64,000 nucleotides of DNA from Myrica gale (taxonomy: Eukaryota > Streptophyta > Magnoliopsida > Fagales > Myricaceae). Each line of letters opens with the position of its first letter. Position 1 is the first letter of the stretch. Under the pieces are notes generated by a model, which ran no database searches, was not told the DNA's origin, and saw only the letters and a list, made by a program, of their open reading frames with translations. Location of the stretch: contig OZ005611.1 in the NCBI GenBank assembly GCA_963930655.1, positions 9,245,501 through 9,309,500 on the forward strand, given 5' to 3'. Of the stretch, positions 36,463 through 47,990 are shown piece by piece. Both the position numbers and the translations under genes were made by a program.

Positions 36463-36575
36463 ATCAAATCACTAGAAATTGAACTCGGTTACACGATGAT
36501 CGATAGACTCAACAAACCACTTGCTAATCTATTTCAACAAAACCTTACCCAAACACTACTATATGGTTCTGCAAC

Positions 36576-36881
36576 ATGCAGGGGACAAGAACATCATTCC
36601 CGTTCAATTTCTTGATTCTTTCTGACGAATCAGCTCTTCAACAGGAACTCATGCAGTTGATCTCTTCAATACTGGAACTTCCAGCAACTCAAACTCCAGC
36701 AAATCTGGATGTTCTTCAAAATATTGTGATTGAACGTAGGTCTGATCAATACATTCAGAGTATCATTCTCTCACAGTTTTATAAAAATAAAGGGTTAAAG
36801 ACTTTGTATGATTTCTTGGAGGATTTGGTCTCAATCTCTGTAATGTTTGGACGTCCAGAGAGGATTATATATGAGATTTGA
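36576..36881 (+). pseudogene. Unrecognised 101-codon frame, possible exon fragment
   Basis: The frame contains SDESALQQELMQLISSILEL and YIQSIILSQFYKNKGLKTLY, a helical amphipathic composition unlike random AT-rich translation, and ends near a stop after MFGRPERIIYEI. An AG precedes the ATG (ATGCAG), so it might be an internal exon of a larger gene. I do not recognise the family, and no flanking exon is seen. Kept as a possible gene relic. Confidence 0.3.
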
Positions 36882-36889
36882 GAGGCGTC

Positions 36890-39130
36890 CACAAAGATTC
36901 AGGGCGTTGGGGCGGATAAAAGAACGTTTGTCAACGTAACAAAATTCTGTTACATAGTTACCCGGTGAACTCATATGAACTCCAATCAAACTCCGTGAAT
37001 AACCTTCAAACAGCTTAGAACTTCCAAAGTCTTCAACCAATCTCAGGAAAGTATAATACAATTGAAACACGAAATATGCCAAACACATATACTCTTACAA
37101 AGGTATATGTAATTATGGTTAGAAATTTTCTATTAGTTTTTGGCTTCCAAGTCTCCCACGGAAAAACATTCAGGCGCCTCAATATGCTGAAAATTTCATG
37201 TGTGTTAGAATAAAGATGGATCGATACAAACCTTGAGTCATGAGATCCATTTATACTTAAACTTGCAGCGGAAAACTTTGAAGAATTGACAGAGATGATC
37301 ATTCCAGAGAAAAAGTCTTATTACTAACAGTAGCAACTCTTTGTAAATAATTATTAACCAAAAGATTTGTCTCCTCCCATCAAGGAATTAAATAAATAAC
37401 AATTCTTTTAAGGTCATTAATTATATACTTTATATCATGACCCTTAAGCCCAAAGCCTAATTATACTTGTCAAATGTGGTCCATATATAATCCACTTAAA
37501 GTGGTTCTAACAGTTTGGGCATTTAAACCTGTTTGTTTGTGAGATGCTAATCTTTATTCATTGTGGCAAAATTTTCAAATGCCTTATCTAGAATCTCATA
37601 GTCAAAGTAGGGAAAGGAATGAAGAACGAGAAGAAAACGCAAGCAAGTTAGAATAATAGGATTTCAGTGTCAATACCTACCCCTTTATGCCCCCATAATA
37701 ATCGCTGATACCTATTCGTGGGGCCTTCAGGAAACATAGAACACAATATGAAGCAGAGAAAGAGGCATTTCATGTCCCTTTTTTTTTCTTTATCCTCCTC
37801 GCATCCATTGCGATTGGGGATGCTTCGGAGCCACTGCAAACTTGCAAGCACTTCGTGCTGGTCCACAGATCGTGCCTTGGAGCCTGGTCCTGGTACAAGA
37901 TTGTGACACCGCTAAAGTCCTCTGGTCACAATAATGTTACTGCACTAGACTTGGCCGCTTCTGGGGTCAACCCACAGCAGAGGGATGATATCCGAAAGTG
38001 GCGGAATCATGAATGAATCTGAAGGGGGTCAATTCTTAAGGAAAAATGACAGAAATTTTTTTTTACTACGTAATGAAAAAAAAAGTCTTAAGAGTTAAAA
38101 TATTAAAAATTAAAGACTAAAACATTAAAAATATATTATGCCTCTTCCTTCATGGTTAATAATGGTGCTTTATGTTGGTAAGCAAAGTTATCTGAAAAGA
38201 TGCAACAATTAGTTTGTATTATTAATGTTAACTATGTACAAATCTTAGGGTAGAGTTGTTTCTGCAACTTGCACTCTCTCTTGTTATTGGAAGGAAGAGC
38301 ATTCAAGCTCTGATCTTTACTTTTCGTTTAACAAGTGAACAAAAAGAGAGGACATGTCCAAACATTCGACCTCCAAGATGGTACAGAGTGTAGATCAATA
38401 AAATATCAAAAGATTGAACATGTCCTCTTAAAAATTTCAATTACCTCAAGCATACTTTTCAGTCTAAACTGTATTTTAGGTTAGGCCCAAGTTGTCATGT
38501 TCCTATTGAGTTGTGGAATGTACTATTAAATAATAAAATTTACTATTTTAGGTTAGGCCCAAGTTATCATGTTCATATTTAATTACAGACTTAATTCTAC
38601 ACTTCACTCTAATTTTAATTATTGGCCTAGTCCTGGGTTTATAAAGCTGAAACGTGTCTCTCTTCTTTTCTTCTATATGTGATTCTTGAGTAGTAGTCTC
38701 AGGTACACTGTTATGTTTGTGTTGTAAAATTTTTGGTATTGAGTTTAGTGAAAAAGTGAAGAGAAAGGTAATTTTTTATATTTTTTATGGGAGAGAGGAA
38801 CCTTTCATCTCTCCACATCACTCTTAGGGATTCGAATGAAGCAGCGGACAATACGACAGAGCAAAAGCTAGCTACTTTTTTTAATATTTCTTGCTTGCTT
38901 GAAGCTACGACATCCCACCGATCCTATCCGAAAGGGTGAGTTGATGCTAGGGTGGTGCCTTACCCTGATTGCTCAGTTGTTAACTGACCTAAACCATTCC
39001 CTTTTTAAAAAAATATTTATTTGCGGTGAAATTACTATCTTTCAAGTGATTTGATTCATCAATAGGAGATCATCTGTAGTATTTTATTGAGAGTTGGTGA
39101 AATATTTTGTGAAATATTTAGTGCAAACGC
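36890..39130. other. Gene-free interval
   Basis: Intergenic sequence with no recognisable coding or structural RNA. A tandem near-repeat of TTTTAGGTTAGGCCCAAGTT occurs at about 38474 and 38541. Nothing else is assigned. Confidence 0.4.
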
Positions 39131-39137
39131 AGCCTGA

Positions 39138-39786
39138 CACTACAAAAAAATTGACCTATAGCGGCGGTCGAAAACCGCTGCTATAGGCTATAGCAGCGGT
39201 TTTTTAGCGGCGGTCGCGACCGCCGCTATAGCTCCGTCGGCATAGCTCTATAGCGGCGGTTTCGGTGACCGCTGGTGAAGACCTCGGGTCTATAGCGGCA
39301 GTCACGTAGCAGCGGTCGAAACCGCCGCTATAAACCCGAGCGCAGTTGCACTGAAGGTCTGTAGCGGCGGTCAATGACCGCCGCTACAGACCTAATATGA
39401 CCGCTGCTATAGACCTATAGCAGCGGTCAGGTTCAACCTATAGCCGCGGTCATTGACCGCCGCTATAGGTTTGCAGGGTCAAAAAAAATTTTTCGCCGCT
39501 GTAGGCACCATATTTCTAGCGGCGGTCAACTTGACCGCCACGAGAGGTAGGACCTATAGCCGCGGTTTATTCGAAATCGCGGCTATAGGGGGTCTGTAGC
39601 GGCGGTCGGTGACCGCCACTAAAAGAGACCCTATAGTGGCGGTCTTTGTAGCGGCGGTCGGTGACCGCCGCTACAAGATATTTTTAGCCGCGCTTTCCGA
39701 AAAATGCAGCTAAAAAAACCTTGTAGCGGCGGTTTTAGCGACCGCCGCTACAGTGACCGCCACTGGAAGTCCTTTTTTTAGTAGTG
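39138..39786. mobile_element. Non-autonomous CACTA (En/Spm) element with palindromic GCGGCGGTC arrays
   Basis: Termini are CACTACAAAAAAA and, reversed at the right end, CACTACTAAAAAAAGGAC. A perfect 3-bp target duplication TGA lies at 39135-39137 and 39787-39789. The 649-bp interior is almost wholly built from about twenty variants of TATAGCGGCGGTC and its complement GACCGCCGCTATA, often as adjacent inverted pairs. These are the subterminal motifs that CACTA transposases bind. No transposase frame is present. GC content is far above the surroundings. Confidence 0.9.
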
Positions 39787-39789
39787 TGA

Positions 39790-41314
39790 GATCAAGCATG
39801 CTCTTCAAATGTTGAGGCTGTCTTTTGCACTCGTGCAGTCATTCAGCAGACAACGTCCTCTACAGGACAGCCACTTACTTAATAGTTAATATACGACCGA
39901 GGCCCAAACAACCCTCCAACCGCTTTCATCTTCGGCCCACTGTACTTAGCATCAGATGTGTTCCAGCTGAGCCCAGTTGAGGTAAGAAGTGCCTTTTTGC
40001 TCTGTTCCAGCTAGCTCAGCCCAAACATAGTCGGCCTCTTCTATACGGAGGCTCTTACGTTGCATGCTATTATTGCTGTTGTAGGATTTGACACTGGCCA
40101 CCTTGTTGCTGAGACCACTGCCTCTGTTTAGTAATGAAGACTTGTCAAAGGCACTGATGCTGTCCACCGAGAAATACGGGTCGGTTAATCGGGTTTACAT
40201 CATGTCCGAAAAAGATAAGGTGGGGGGATAGGGATTTCCAACTGTGGATGATCAAGAGAAATCCACCAAATTATGTGATGGGAGATTGCAGGATCGGATC
40301 ACATGGTCATGATGCCCCACCCAATAGAGCTTTGCAATCATCTCCTACGCATTGCTGAGAAGTATTCCTAAATAGATATATAAATGTTATCTTTTCAAGC
40401 ACAAGGTTTGGAAGATTTTGTTCTCCAATCAAATATGGATCATTTTTAGCCTCGAAGGTAGACTTGTAGCTACCTTTTCGAAGGAATTGACGTTGTATCG
40501 ACAAATATTGTGGGCTTATCAAGTAGCGTTATTTTGCAGGCACGTCCGCCGAGATATTTCTGTGAACAGTTGAGCATTATTGATAATAAGGAATTGTTTT
40601 GTCTCCTGGTGGCCCGCAGGGAGCTGGCGTGCAGGGAAAGGGATAATGTTCTTTAATTTATACATTATTATTTGGTACGTATTTCGAAAGGTTCCATGTT
40701 TGACGCCAAACCTAAATAAAACATGGAAAAAAACTCAGTACCTTATAATAAAATACGGAAAAAAGATTCAATTTTCAAGTTATAATTTTAAGTTCTTATA
40801 CGTATGATTTAGATTTAATAAAATAAATCTAACGGTTAAAATCTGTCTCATTTAACTAGGTGAGATGGAATTTTTTTGGTTATTGAGTAATTCATGACCA
40901 ACTTTAAACAGTTAAATTTATTTGTGTAAATCATATACAACCCGTTGAAGTTAGAATTTGGTTTCTTATAATTGAATCTTTTCCCAGAAAACACACCTTA
41001 GGCCGCGTTGAAACAAGCTTGAGCACACCGCGCTGCAATTATACTAAGTGATAATCCATGTGAAGGTTACTCGGGAACTAAACGCGTTAATTATACGATT
41101 CGATCACAAAGATCGATAATTTGATATGATCTCTATGAAACTTCAATTCCACTGTAACTACACATTCGCATCTGGTCCAAAGAAGGGTACGTCTAAGTAA
41201 CATCAATTCAGCCAGTAACTACAGAGATGGTAGAAGAAAGAAGAAGAAGAAGCAGCTACCTGAAACAACTCAAAAGGTTGTCTGAACAATTGACTAATGG
41301 GTAAGAGGAAACGT
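39790..41314. other. Interval with one AT-rich inverted repeat, no clear gene
   Basis: No gene is supported. From about 40759 to 40982 the ends (AAAAAAGATTCAATTTTCAA and the reverse of AATTGAATCTTTT) pair over an extended imperfect inverted repeat, so this is probably a decayed MITE. A short CCATGTTT...AAACATGG hairpin lies at about 40695-40727. A GAAGAA-rich stretch is near 41233. Confidence 0.4.
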
Positions 41315-41485
41315 CTAGGGGAGAAAGGCAATATTAAAAGGCACGGGAGTTCCAGAACCTGGGTATGTTTGCTGTGGGGAGCCGTTCTGCTGGATGGCTA
41401 CGCCGACTGCTTCGGCTACAACCATAACGAACTGTACTGCCAGTCTTACTAGTTCCATGCACATCCCCAGCCTCTGAATCACCAT
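41315..41485 (-). CDS. Possible small hydrophobic protein, 56 residues, unrecognised
   Basis: On the minus strand an ATG at 41485 opens MVIQRLGMCMELVRLAVQFV, continues MVVAEAVGVAI, and ends in a polar Pro/Gly-rich tail before TAG. It reads as one membrane-length helix plus tail. A good TATA box (TTATAAATAGG) lies about 90 bp upstream. An earlier ATG (41549) in another frame gives MVTRRKGKKEENYRI; the two frames could be one ancestral protein (…YRI|GSFACLAV…) split by a single-base change. So this is either a small gene, a slightly broken one, or chance. I do not know a family for it. Confidence 0.3.
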   Translation of the reverse strand: MVIQRLGMCMELVRLAVQFVMVVAEAVGVAIQQNGSPQQTYPGSGTPVPFNIAFLP

Positions 41486-41571
41486 TACAGCTAAGCAAGC
41501 AAAGGATCCTATAATTTTCTTCCTTTTTGCCTTTTCTACGCGTCACCATTGCCTATCCACATATAACTACG

Positions 41572-41583
41572 CCTATTTATAAG
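41572..41583 (-). promoter_or_regulatory. TATA box upstream of the small ORF
   Basis: Minus-strand TTATAAATAGG is a textbook plant TATA element, 24-34 bases before the first ATG at 41549 and about 90 before the ATG at 41485. Confidence 0.4.
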
Positions 41584-41826
41584 GAAACCCAGCTACTCCG
41601 ACGGTGTTCTACCGACTACCGGGCCCTCTCTTAAGCAATTCGAATGATATTTTTTATTTCGAAATAATTGATGAGAAAGAAAAAAAACTAGTACGTAGCC
41701 TCAACAAAAATTTAAAAAAGAAAAACACATGCATGCTATCTGCAAACTCAAATCATATCAGATTACATACCCAAAGAAAATCAGAAGAGGGAGTTCCCGA
41801 ATCCGATATATCTATATATTTTTTAA

Positions 41827-42317
41827 GGGGTAAACTCATAGTTAGCCCCCTATGTTTGGACAAAAATCATAGTTAGCCCCATATTTTTTAATCTAACAAT
41901 TTGATACTCATAACTTTCAAAACCTATCAATTTTCGCCCCCGTCTAAATTAGACGTTAAATCAGACGGAAAAACATGAAAATGACCAAAATGCCCCTCCA
42001 AAATATAAAAAATGATATTTTTTTCAAAAATTAATATTTTTTTATATAAAACTATATTGAAACTCTATTTCAATAATATATTTATTTTAATTTATTTCTT
42101 AAATTTATATTTTTATTTTATTTTATTCTAATTTTTAGCTTTGGAGGGGCATTTCGGTCATTATGTATGAATTTCCGTCGGACTTAACACCTGATTTAGA
42201 CGGGGGGCTAAGTTTGATAGGTTGTGAAAGTTATGAGTATTAAATTGTTGGATTCAAAAATATGGGGCTAACTATGATTTTTACCCAAATATAAGGAGTT
42301 AACTATGAGTTTACCCC
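41827..42317. mobile_element. Mutator-type MITE with long inverted repeats and 9-bp target duplication
   Basis: Left end GGGGTAAACTCATAGTTAGC and its complement at the right end begin an inverted repeat of roughly 125 bp per arm. It is flanked by a perfect 9-bp direct repeat ATTTTTTAA (41818-41826 and 42318-42326), the length typical of Mutator-like elements. The 491-bp element has an AT-rich loop and no coding capacity. Confidence 0.85.
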
Positions 42318-42545
42318 ATTTTTTAAAGTAATTCTGGTATGCAGCTAGATTTGGCTATTGTGTATCTCCAAACGATTTTATCCAGAAATTCTCTCTCTCT
42401 CTCCCCTCCCCCCCACCCCCCCAAACACGTAATCATATCCCAAGCCGGCAAGCCCCATCAAATAATTTGAATGCAACTTGAAATACGGCAATACGCATAG
42501 ATCTTAGCCATGCCAGAGTAAGAGACATGACTTCATTAGTACTAG

Positions 42546-43178
42546 CAGAGGCGTCTCTGAGACCTGAGTATAGTAAAGCTCTCGAAATAAGAAAGTTCTT
42601 AATTTCTTTTTATTTTACTTAATATTTAATATATTATAATTTATATTTAATGTTTTTATTTTTTTAAAAAAATCTCAAAATCTCATTTAAATTTTTTGAA
42701 ATTCTCATGCAAAGAAAGCATAATTCAAAATTTCAAAAAAAACTGTTGGACTTCTAACTTGAAATTTAAAATAAGAGTGCTGACTTTTTATTCAAAATTT
42801 TATTTCACTTTTATCCCACTGGCCACTAATTCAAGTTTTAACTTTTAAACTTTACTCTTTCTTTTTGTACTTTTATTTTATATGTTTTATAATTATTATT
42901 ATTTTATTTGATGAAAATTAAGAATTTAAGATTATGTTGAATACTATATAGCCAGTTTTATTTATAATAATTTTGAGATATCTAATAATTCTAATAAAAA
43001 AATACAAATATGAAAAGCTAAACAAAGAAAAACTGAAAAATTACGTCCATCTTAATACAGTACTATTAATAAGATTTATTAATATTTATATTTTAATATA
43101 ATAATTTATTATTTATTATAAAATATCTTATTTTATAATTTTGAGTAAGGCCCAGTTATTATTTTAGAGACGGCCCTG
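42546..43178. mobile_element. hAT-type (Tip100-like) MITE
   Basis: Left end CAGAGGCGTCTCTGAG and right end (reversed) CAGGGCCGTCTCTAAAATA form imperfect terminal inverted repeats. Flanking 8-bp sequences AGTACTAG and AGTATTAG match at 7 of 8 positions, as expected of a hAT target duplication. The 633-bp interior is over 80% A+T by eye and non-coding. Confidence 0.7.
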
Positions 43179-43269
43179 AGTATTAGTATGCAAGCAAACG
43201 TCCTTGTCACAATTATGGGAGAATGACAAAGATAATGCTAGAAACGGGCCCAGCACCCTATCTTTCATC

Positions 43270-43455
43270 GGATCCAGCTCCTTAGGGTATTACAGCAATG
43301 ATGAGATAGAGTGACACAAAGTGTAGGTCCTACCGCGAGACCCACACTGCCCCTATTCGAACAGTGTGGGTCCCACCATTTTTGGGACCTACACTCATGT
43401 GTCACTTTCTTTCCTCATTGCACCCCTACAATATCTTAGGAATTGCAAAGGATCC
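43270..43455. mobile_element. Foldback MITE
   Basis: GGATCC at both ends starts imperfect arms that include GAGTGACACA and GTGTAGGTCC, paired with GGACCTACAC and TGTGTCAC. The core has ACCCACACTG facing CAGTGTGGGT. The whole unit can fold into one hairpin of about 90 bp per arm. No target duplication was identified. Confidence 0.55.
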
Positions 43456-44327
43456 TAGTCCATCATTCATCGCCACAACGAGATGAAATAGCATCCCGAT
43501 CGAGAATCGCTAGAGGATGGACACTTTTAACCAGATAGATAGGCATGTCCAGCACTTGAGCCTTAAGTAATCATTTGCTTAAATTAGTATTTGCAAACAA
43601 TAGATATTATGAAAAAAATTGTAAATATTAAAAAAAGTGAGGTAGATTAAAATTTTATTAAATTAAAAAAATAGTTGAAAGTATAATTTTATAAGAGTAG
43701 ATAAAAAAAGTGAAAGAGCGACTATTGAAACTTTAGGGCATGTTCGTTTTAAGAAAATTTTAAGTATGATGTGAATATTTAGGTGATATTTGAGCTTTAT
43801 TGGCATGTGTATAGAAGGTGTTGACTTGTATTGATATTTGTAAAAAAAAATATTAAATTATATTAGAATGCATGTAGGAGTAATGTTAGAATTGTAAGTT
43901 TTAGAAAATTAAATTCAAATTCTTAAAAAAAAAAATTCAAAACGAACCTTGTCTAATTTTGTTTATGTTTATTATCATTAATAAAACGGACTGTTTTCCA
44001 GCATTTACTCCAGAAATCACATGGCCCAACTCCGAAAATGGACGGCCGCAAAATTGCTTTAGCCCATCCAAAGAGATATCGGTTCGATGAGTTCGAGTCA
44101 TCCAAAGAAGCCACGATGACCCGACTGTCGGCAGGGCCATACGGGCGCTCGGTTGATAGATTTATTCAAGATGGAGGCTGGCCGTAGATTCTACACAAAA
44201 TATGACAATGATCATAAGTTCAGACATTTAATTATTCATGGCATTGCAAACAAATAAAATTATTAACGAACAACTTTACTTTAGTTCTGGATCCAGTTTG
44301 TGCGTGTTTTTTTTTAAAAAAAAAAAA

Positions 44328-44405
44328 CTTAATAATAATGTTTTAGTAGTTGAGAAAAAAAAAAAACTTAATAATAATGTTTTAGTAGTTGAGAAAAATC
44401 ATTTT
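44328..44405. repeat. 39-bp tandem duplication
   Basis: CTTAATAATAATGTTTTAGT AGTTGAG plus an A run occurs twice in succession, at 44328 and 44367. Simple local duplication, probably slippage within the A runs. Confidence 0.8.
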
Positions 44406-44772
44406 TGGTCATTCTATTTTACCCAGTTTTCATAATGGATTGGGTTTTGAAATTACAAATTTTAGTCTTTGGTTCTTTAAATAAAAATCCTACAAAAAAT
44501 TCGCCTTAGCAGAAAATTTAAGTCAACTGCATCACGTGACGCTACCATTTGTCTAATAAGTTAAGCTACTCACATTTAACACCATATTACTCACTATGGC
44601 ATCACGTGCTGCTTCCTCCACCCACCATGGCCGCCGCCACCATCACCGGAAACTTCTTCCAGTAGTTCACCAACCATGCAAATGGAAAACATCTGTAACA
44701 GTAAAGAAAACATACAAGCGTTCTTTGGAAGCGTCCTTCAATTCTCATATCGGGGAAGGATTACCTTCACAT

Positions 44773-44947
44773 GCAATCTCGTCCAAAGAGCCAAAGGGAT
44801 GGCTGGAGCCGTCCAACGGTCGGAATTGTCCGACCAAACACTGTTCGGACAAGTGTGGGTTTCGCCCGGGACCCACATTGCCCCCAACCGTTGGACGACT
44901 GGAACGTAAAGTTCCAGCCATCCCTTTTGCCATTTGGACATGATTGC
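44773..44947. mobile_element. Second foldback MITE, with a core like 43270-43455
   Basis: Arms GCAATCTCGTCCAAA and CCAAAGGGATGGCTGGA pair with TCCAGCCATCCCTTTTG and TTTGGACATGATTGC. The centre has GTCCAACGGT facing ACCGTTGGAC and a GGACCCACATTGCCCCC block similar to ACCCACACTGCCCCT in the element at 43.3 kb. It abuts the MYB fragment. Borders are good to a few bases. Confidence 0.6.
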
Positions 44948-44970
44948 CTTTGGAGGCCATCCCGTCTCGT

Positions 44971-45040
44971 TTCTGATCCTCCTTCGGTGTCCAGGGCCCT
45001 TTCTTAAGCCCATTTTGTCACAACACGGTGCTCTACCCAT
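44971..45040 (-). pseudogene. R2R3-MYB first-exon fragment
   Basis: The minus strand reads MGRAPCCDKMGLRKGP, the start of many R2R3-MYB transcription factors (cinnamate/flavonoid and development regulators). A one-base loss then shifts the frame, and the expected W-TPKEDQK is visible in the neighbouring frame. Homology ends there, before the first DNA-binding helices, and foldback MITE sequence begins about 25 bases later. A non-functional fragment. Confidence 0.8.
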
Positions 45041-45529
45041 GGTGAAAAATTTCCGAAGTACAACAGAGAAAAACATGCAGTGGTGGGGGCATGGTAGTCG
45101 GCGTTGCTTTTCGTGGGTTTTCAAGTCGGCAATCACTAGTTTGCTGTTAAACTTTGTCTCTCGCTCTGTCCCTCTCTTTCTCTTCTATTAGTTGACTCTG
45201 ATTCGATCCTTTTTGGCAGAAGTAGATGACGATGAGGACCTGAGTTTCACGCGCTCCCTCAAGAGCATGCTTCACTTGCTGCAGAGTTGAGGCAGGATTC
45301 GTGTGTGGCATCACATAATTGGCGGCTGAAGCTGGTCTAATTGCATGTCTGCCTATGAGCTCCCAAAATCAACGCATGTTTCTCAATCCCCGTGACACAG
45401 GCGAAATAGAATGCAACTATACAATACCTGGACGAGTCTTTCGGAGCAAAGCATAAAGGAGGAAGAAATTTCATATATACTTCCATTTTGATTAGTATAA
45501 AGAAACGAAGAACTTTAGAGATGAAGGTT

Positions 45530-47990
45530 GTGGAAAAATTCTGTATATTGCCTTCAGTAAGTCTAACTATTACACGATATGATATACATATATTCGTCTA
45601 ACTATATCGATCAAACTGATCTAACAGAATGAAAACAAAGAAAATAAAAACTTCCAGAGCAGCAACTTGCTTCGACAGATAGAATTCTGATGCTTCCAGC
45701 TCAGCAACTTGCTATAACAATATTTTTGATACTCTCCCTCAAGATGAAATGTAAATGTTATGAACATTCATCTTGGATAATAAGTAGCGAAACTGGTCTT
45801 AAGCAAGAGACTTGGTGAACAGATCAACAAGTTGATGTTGTGACCGAACATGTAAAGTATGAAGCAATCCAGATTGAATTTTCTCACGTATGAGGTGTTA
45901 GTCTAATTCAATATGTTTTGTCTGTTCATGAAAAACTGGGTTAGCTGTTATATGAAGGGCAGCTTGATTGTCACAGAAGAGGAGAGCCGACTGAGAATGA
46001 GAAACATGCAGATCATCAAGGAGAAACCTGAGCCAAGTTAGCTCATAACTCATGGATGTCATAACTCGGTATTCGGTCTCACCTGAAAACCGGGAGACTG
46101 TTGTTTGTTTCTTGGATTTCCAAGAAATTAAAGTTTCATCAAGAAATATACAAAACCCAATAACAGAGCGTATGGTGTCAGCACACTCGACCCAATCTGA
46201 ATCTGTGAAGGCTTTAAGGTGCAAAGAATCCTGAGCTGGGAAAAACAAGCCATGTCCAAGGGTGCCTTTGATGTATAGAAGGACCCTATGGGCTGCATCT
46301 AGATGAGGCTAGTGTGGGTGATCCATAAACTGAGTGAGGAGTTGTAAGGCACAATACAGATCCCGCCTAGTGATTGTCAAGTACAACAATCAGTCAACAT
46401 GTCTTCTATACTCAGTGGGATCAGACAGAGGAGAACCAGCATCTTTAATCAATTTTAAGTTATGTTCAACAGGTATAAGAACAAGCTTAGCTCCTAGAAA
46501 ACTATAATCGGTCAAAATATCTAGAGCAAACTTCCTTTGACAAGCATAAATTCCTTTATCAGAGTGAGCTACCTCTAATCCAAGGAAATACTTCAAAGCT
46601 CCTAAATCCTTGATATTGAATTGCTGGTTAATAATAATCTTGAACTCATTGATTAAAGTAAGGTCATCACCCGTGAGAATTATATCATCAACATATACCA
46701 ATAAAGCAAGAAAAGAACTTGGGGGATGTTTGGTAAACAAGGTGTAGTCAAATTTAGACTGAACAAAGCCATTAGCCAAGAGGAAATTCAAAAACTTTAG
46801 AAACCACTGCTTAGAAGGCTGCTTTAAACCGTATAAGGACTTGTTTAATTTGCAAACTTTAGACTCCCCCTTTCAACTGAAACCAGGAGACAATTTCATG
46901 TAATTTTCCTCAAGTAAATGCCCATGGAAGAAGGCATTATTAACATCCGATTGTAAATATGCCAAGATCCGAAAGCTGCAACAGCCAACAAGAGTCTCAC
47001 GGTTGTCAATTTAGCAACTGGAGAAAAAGTCTCAAAGTGGTCAAAGCCTTCCTTTTGGGTGAAGCTCTTTGCTACTAGTCGTGCCTTATGTCTCTCTACA
47101 AAATCACCTGCACAAAATTTCAACTTGAATACCCATTTGCAGTCAATGAGAGAGTGACCAGAAGGTAAATCACAAATTTTCCAAGTGTTGTTAACCTCTA
47201 AGGCAACAATCTCTTTAGACATGGCCTCACGCCATTCAGGAGACAAAACAGCAGTTTTGAATGAAGAGGGTTAAGTATGATTGCTGACAAATAAAGCAAA
47301 AGCTTTCTGGGTAGCAAAAAGATTATGATAACTAAGACAATAATGAATGGAGTACGGTAAAGCAGCAAAATCAGAACCAGGCACTTTGGATAGTATTGGT
47401 TTAGTATTCGAAGTCATAGCTAACTTGCAGTGATAATCATCTAATTACTTTGGTTTCTTTGAACTTCAAGAAGACTTTCTGGTGGGAATAACAGTAGAAG
47501 AAGATTCATTAGGAGAATATGGAAATATAACTGCAATAAGAGAGGGAATAGAATTTGTGCAAGAAATATCAGCAGAATTTTATGGAGGTAAAGAAACTGG
47601 AGACACATGACCAGGAGGAGGAATGGAAGTTCGAGAAGGTGTCAAAATGGGAGGCTCAACTGGATGAGTAGCAAAGGAAGAATTATCTGGTGAATCAAAA
47701 ATGATATTGGGCAGTACATCAGTATCAAGGTTGAAAGAATGTCGTTTAAAAGGAAAATAATCCTCATAAAAAAAATTTCGAGAAGTGGAGAATTGATGAG
47801 TATGAATATTGTATACCTTGTATCCTTTGGTCCCATAGGGATAACCAAGAAAGACACAAAGATTGGCATGAGCATCAAACTTGTGACGCATAACACAAAC
47901 AACCAAATACTTTCAGATGTTTGTAATCATATGGGAATAAAAGCATTTCAAACGGTGAGTTGTTACCAAGTAAAGGTGAAGACAAGCGGT
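45530..47990 (-). mobile_element. Ty1/copia LTR retrotransposon relic D
   Basis: On the minus strand, parts in order are the end of integrase (YPYGTKGYKVYNIHTHQF, about 47.6-47.9 kb), reverse transcriptase ([16 protein letters not shown], about 46.4-47.25 kb) and RNase H ([22 protein letters not shown], about 45.8-46.25 kb). A polypurine tract near 45735 precedes a probable 3' LTR of about 200 bp (roughly 45530-45731). Gag, protease and the 5' LTR are not seen. It is broken, with perhaps ten interruptions, and old. Confidence 0.8.

Noticed and set aside
39138-39786. Possible CRISPR-like or satellite array of palindromic repeats
   Set aside because: Repeats are irregular in spacing and orientation, and the segment has CACTA termini and a TGA target duplication; it is one transposon.
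39952-40167. 71-codon minus-strand frame (MDSISAFDKSSLLNRGSGLS...)
   Set aside because: Serine-rich and conceivably an exon piece, but no family recognised, no flanking exons and no promoter; not enough to annotate.
44596-44943. 115-codon plus-strand frame
   Set aside because: Its right half is translated foldback-MITE sequence, and the left half is low-complexity (His/Arg-rich) with no homology seen.
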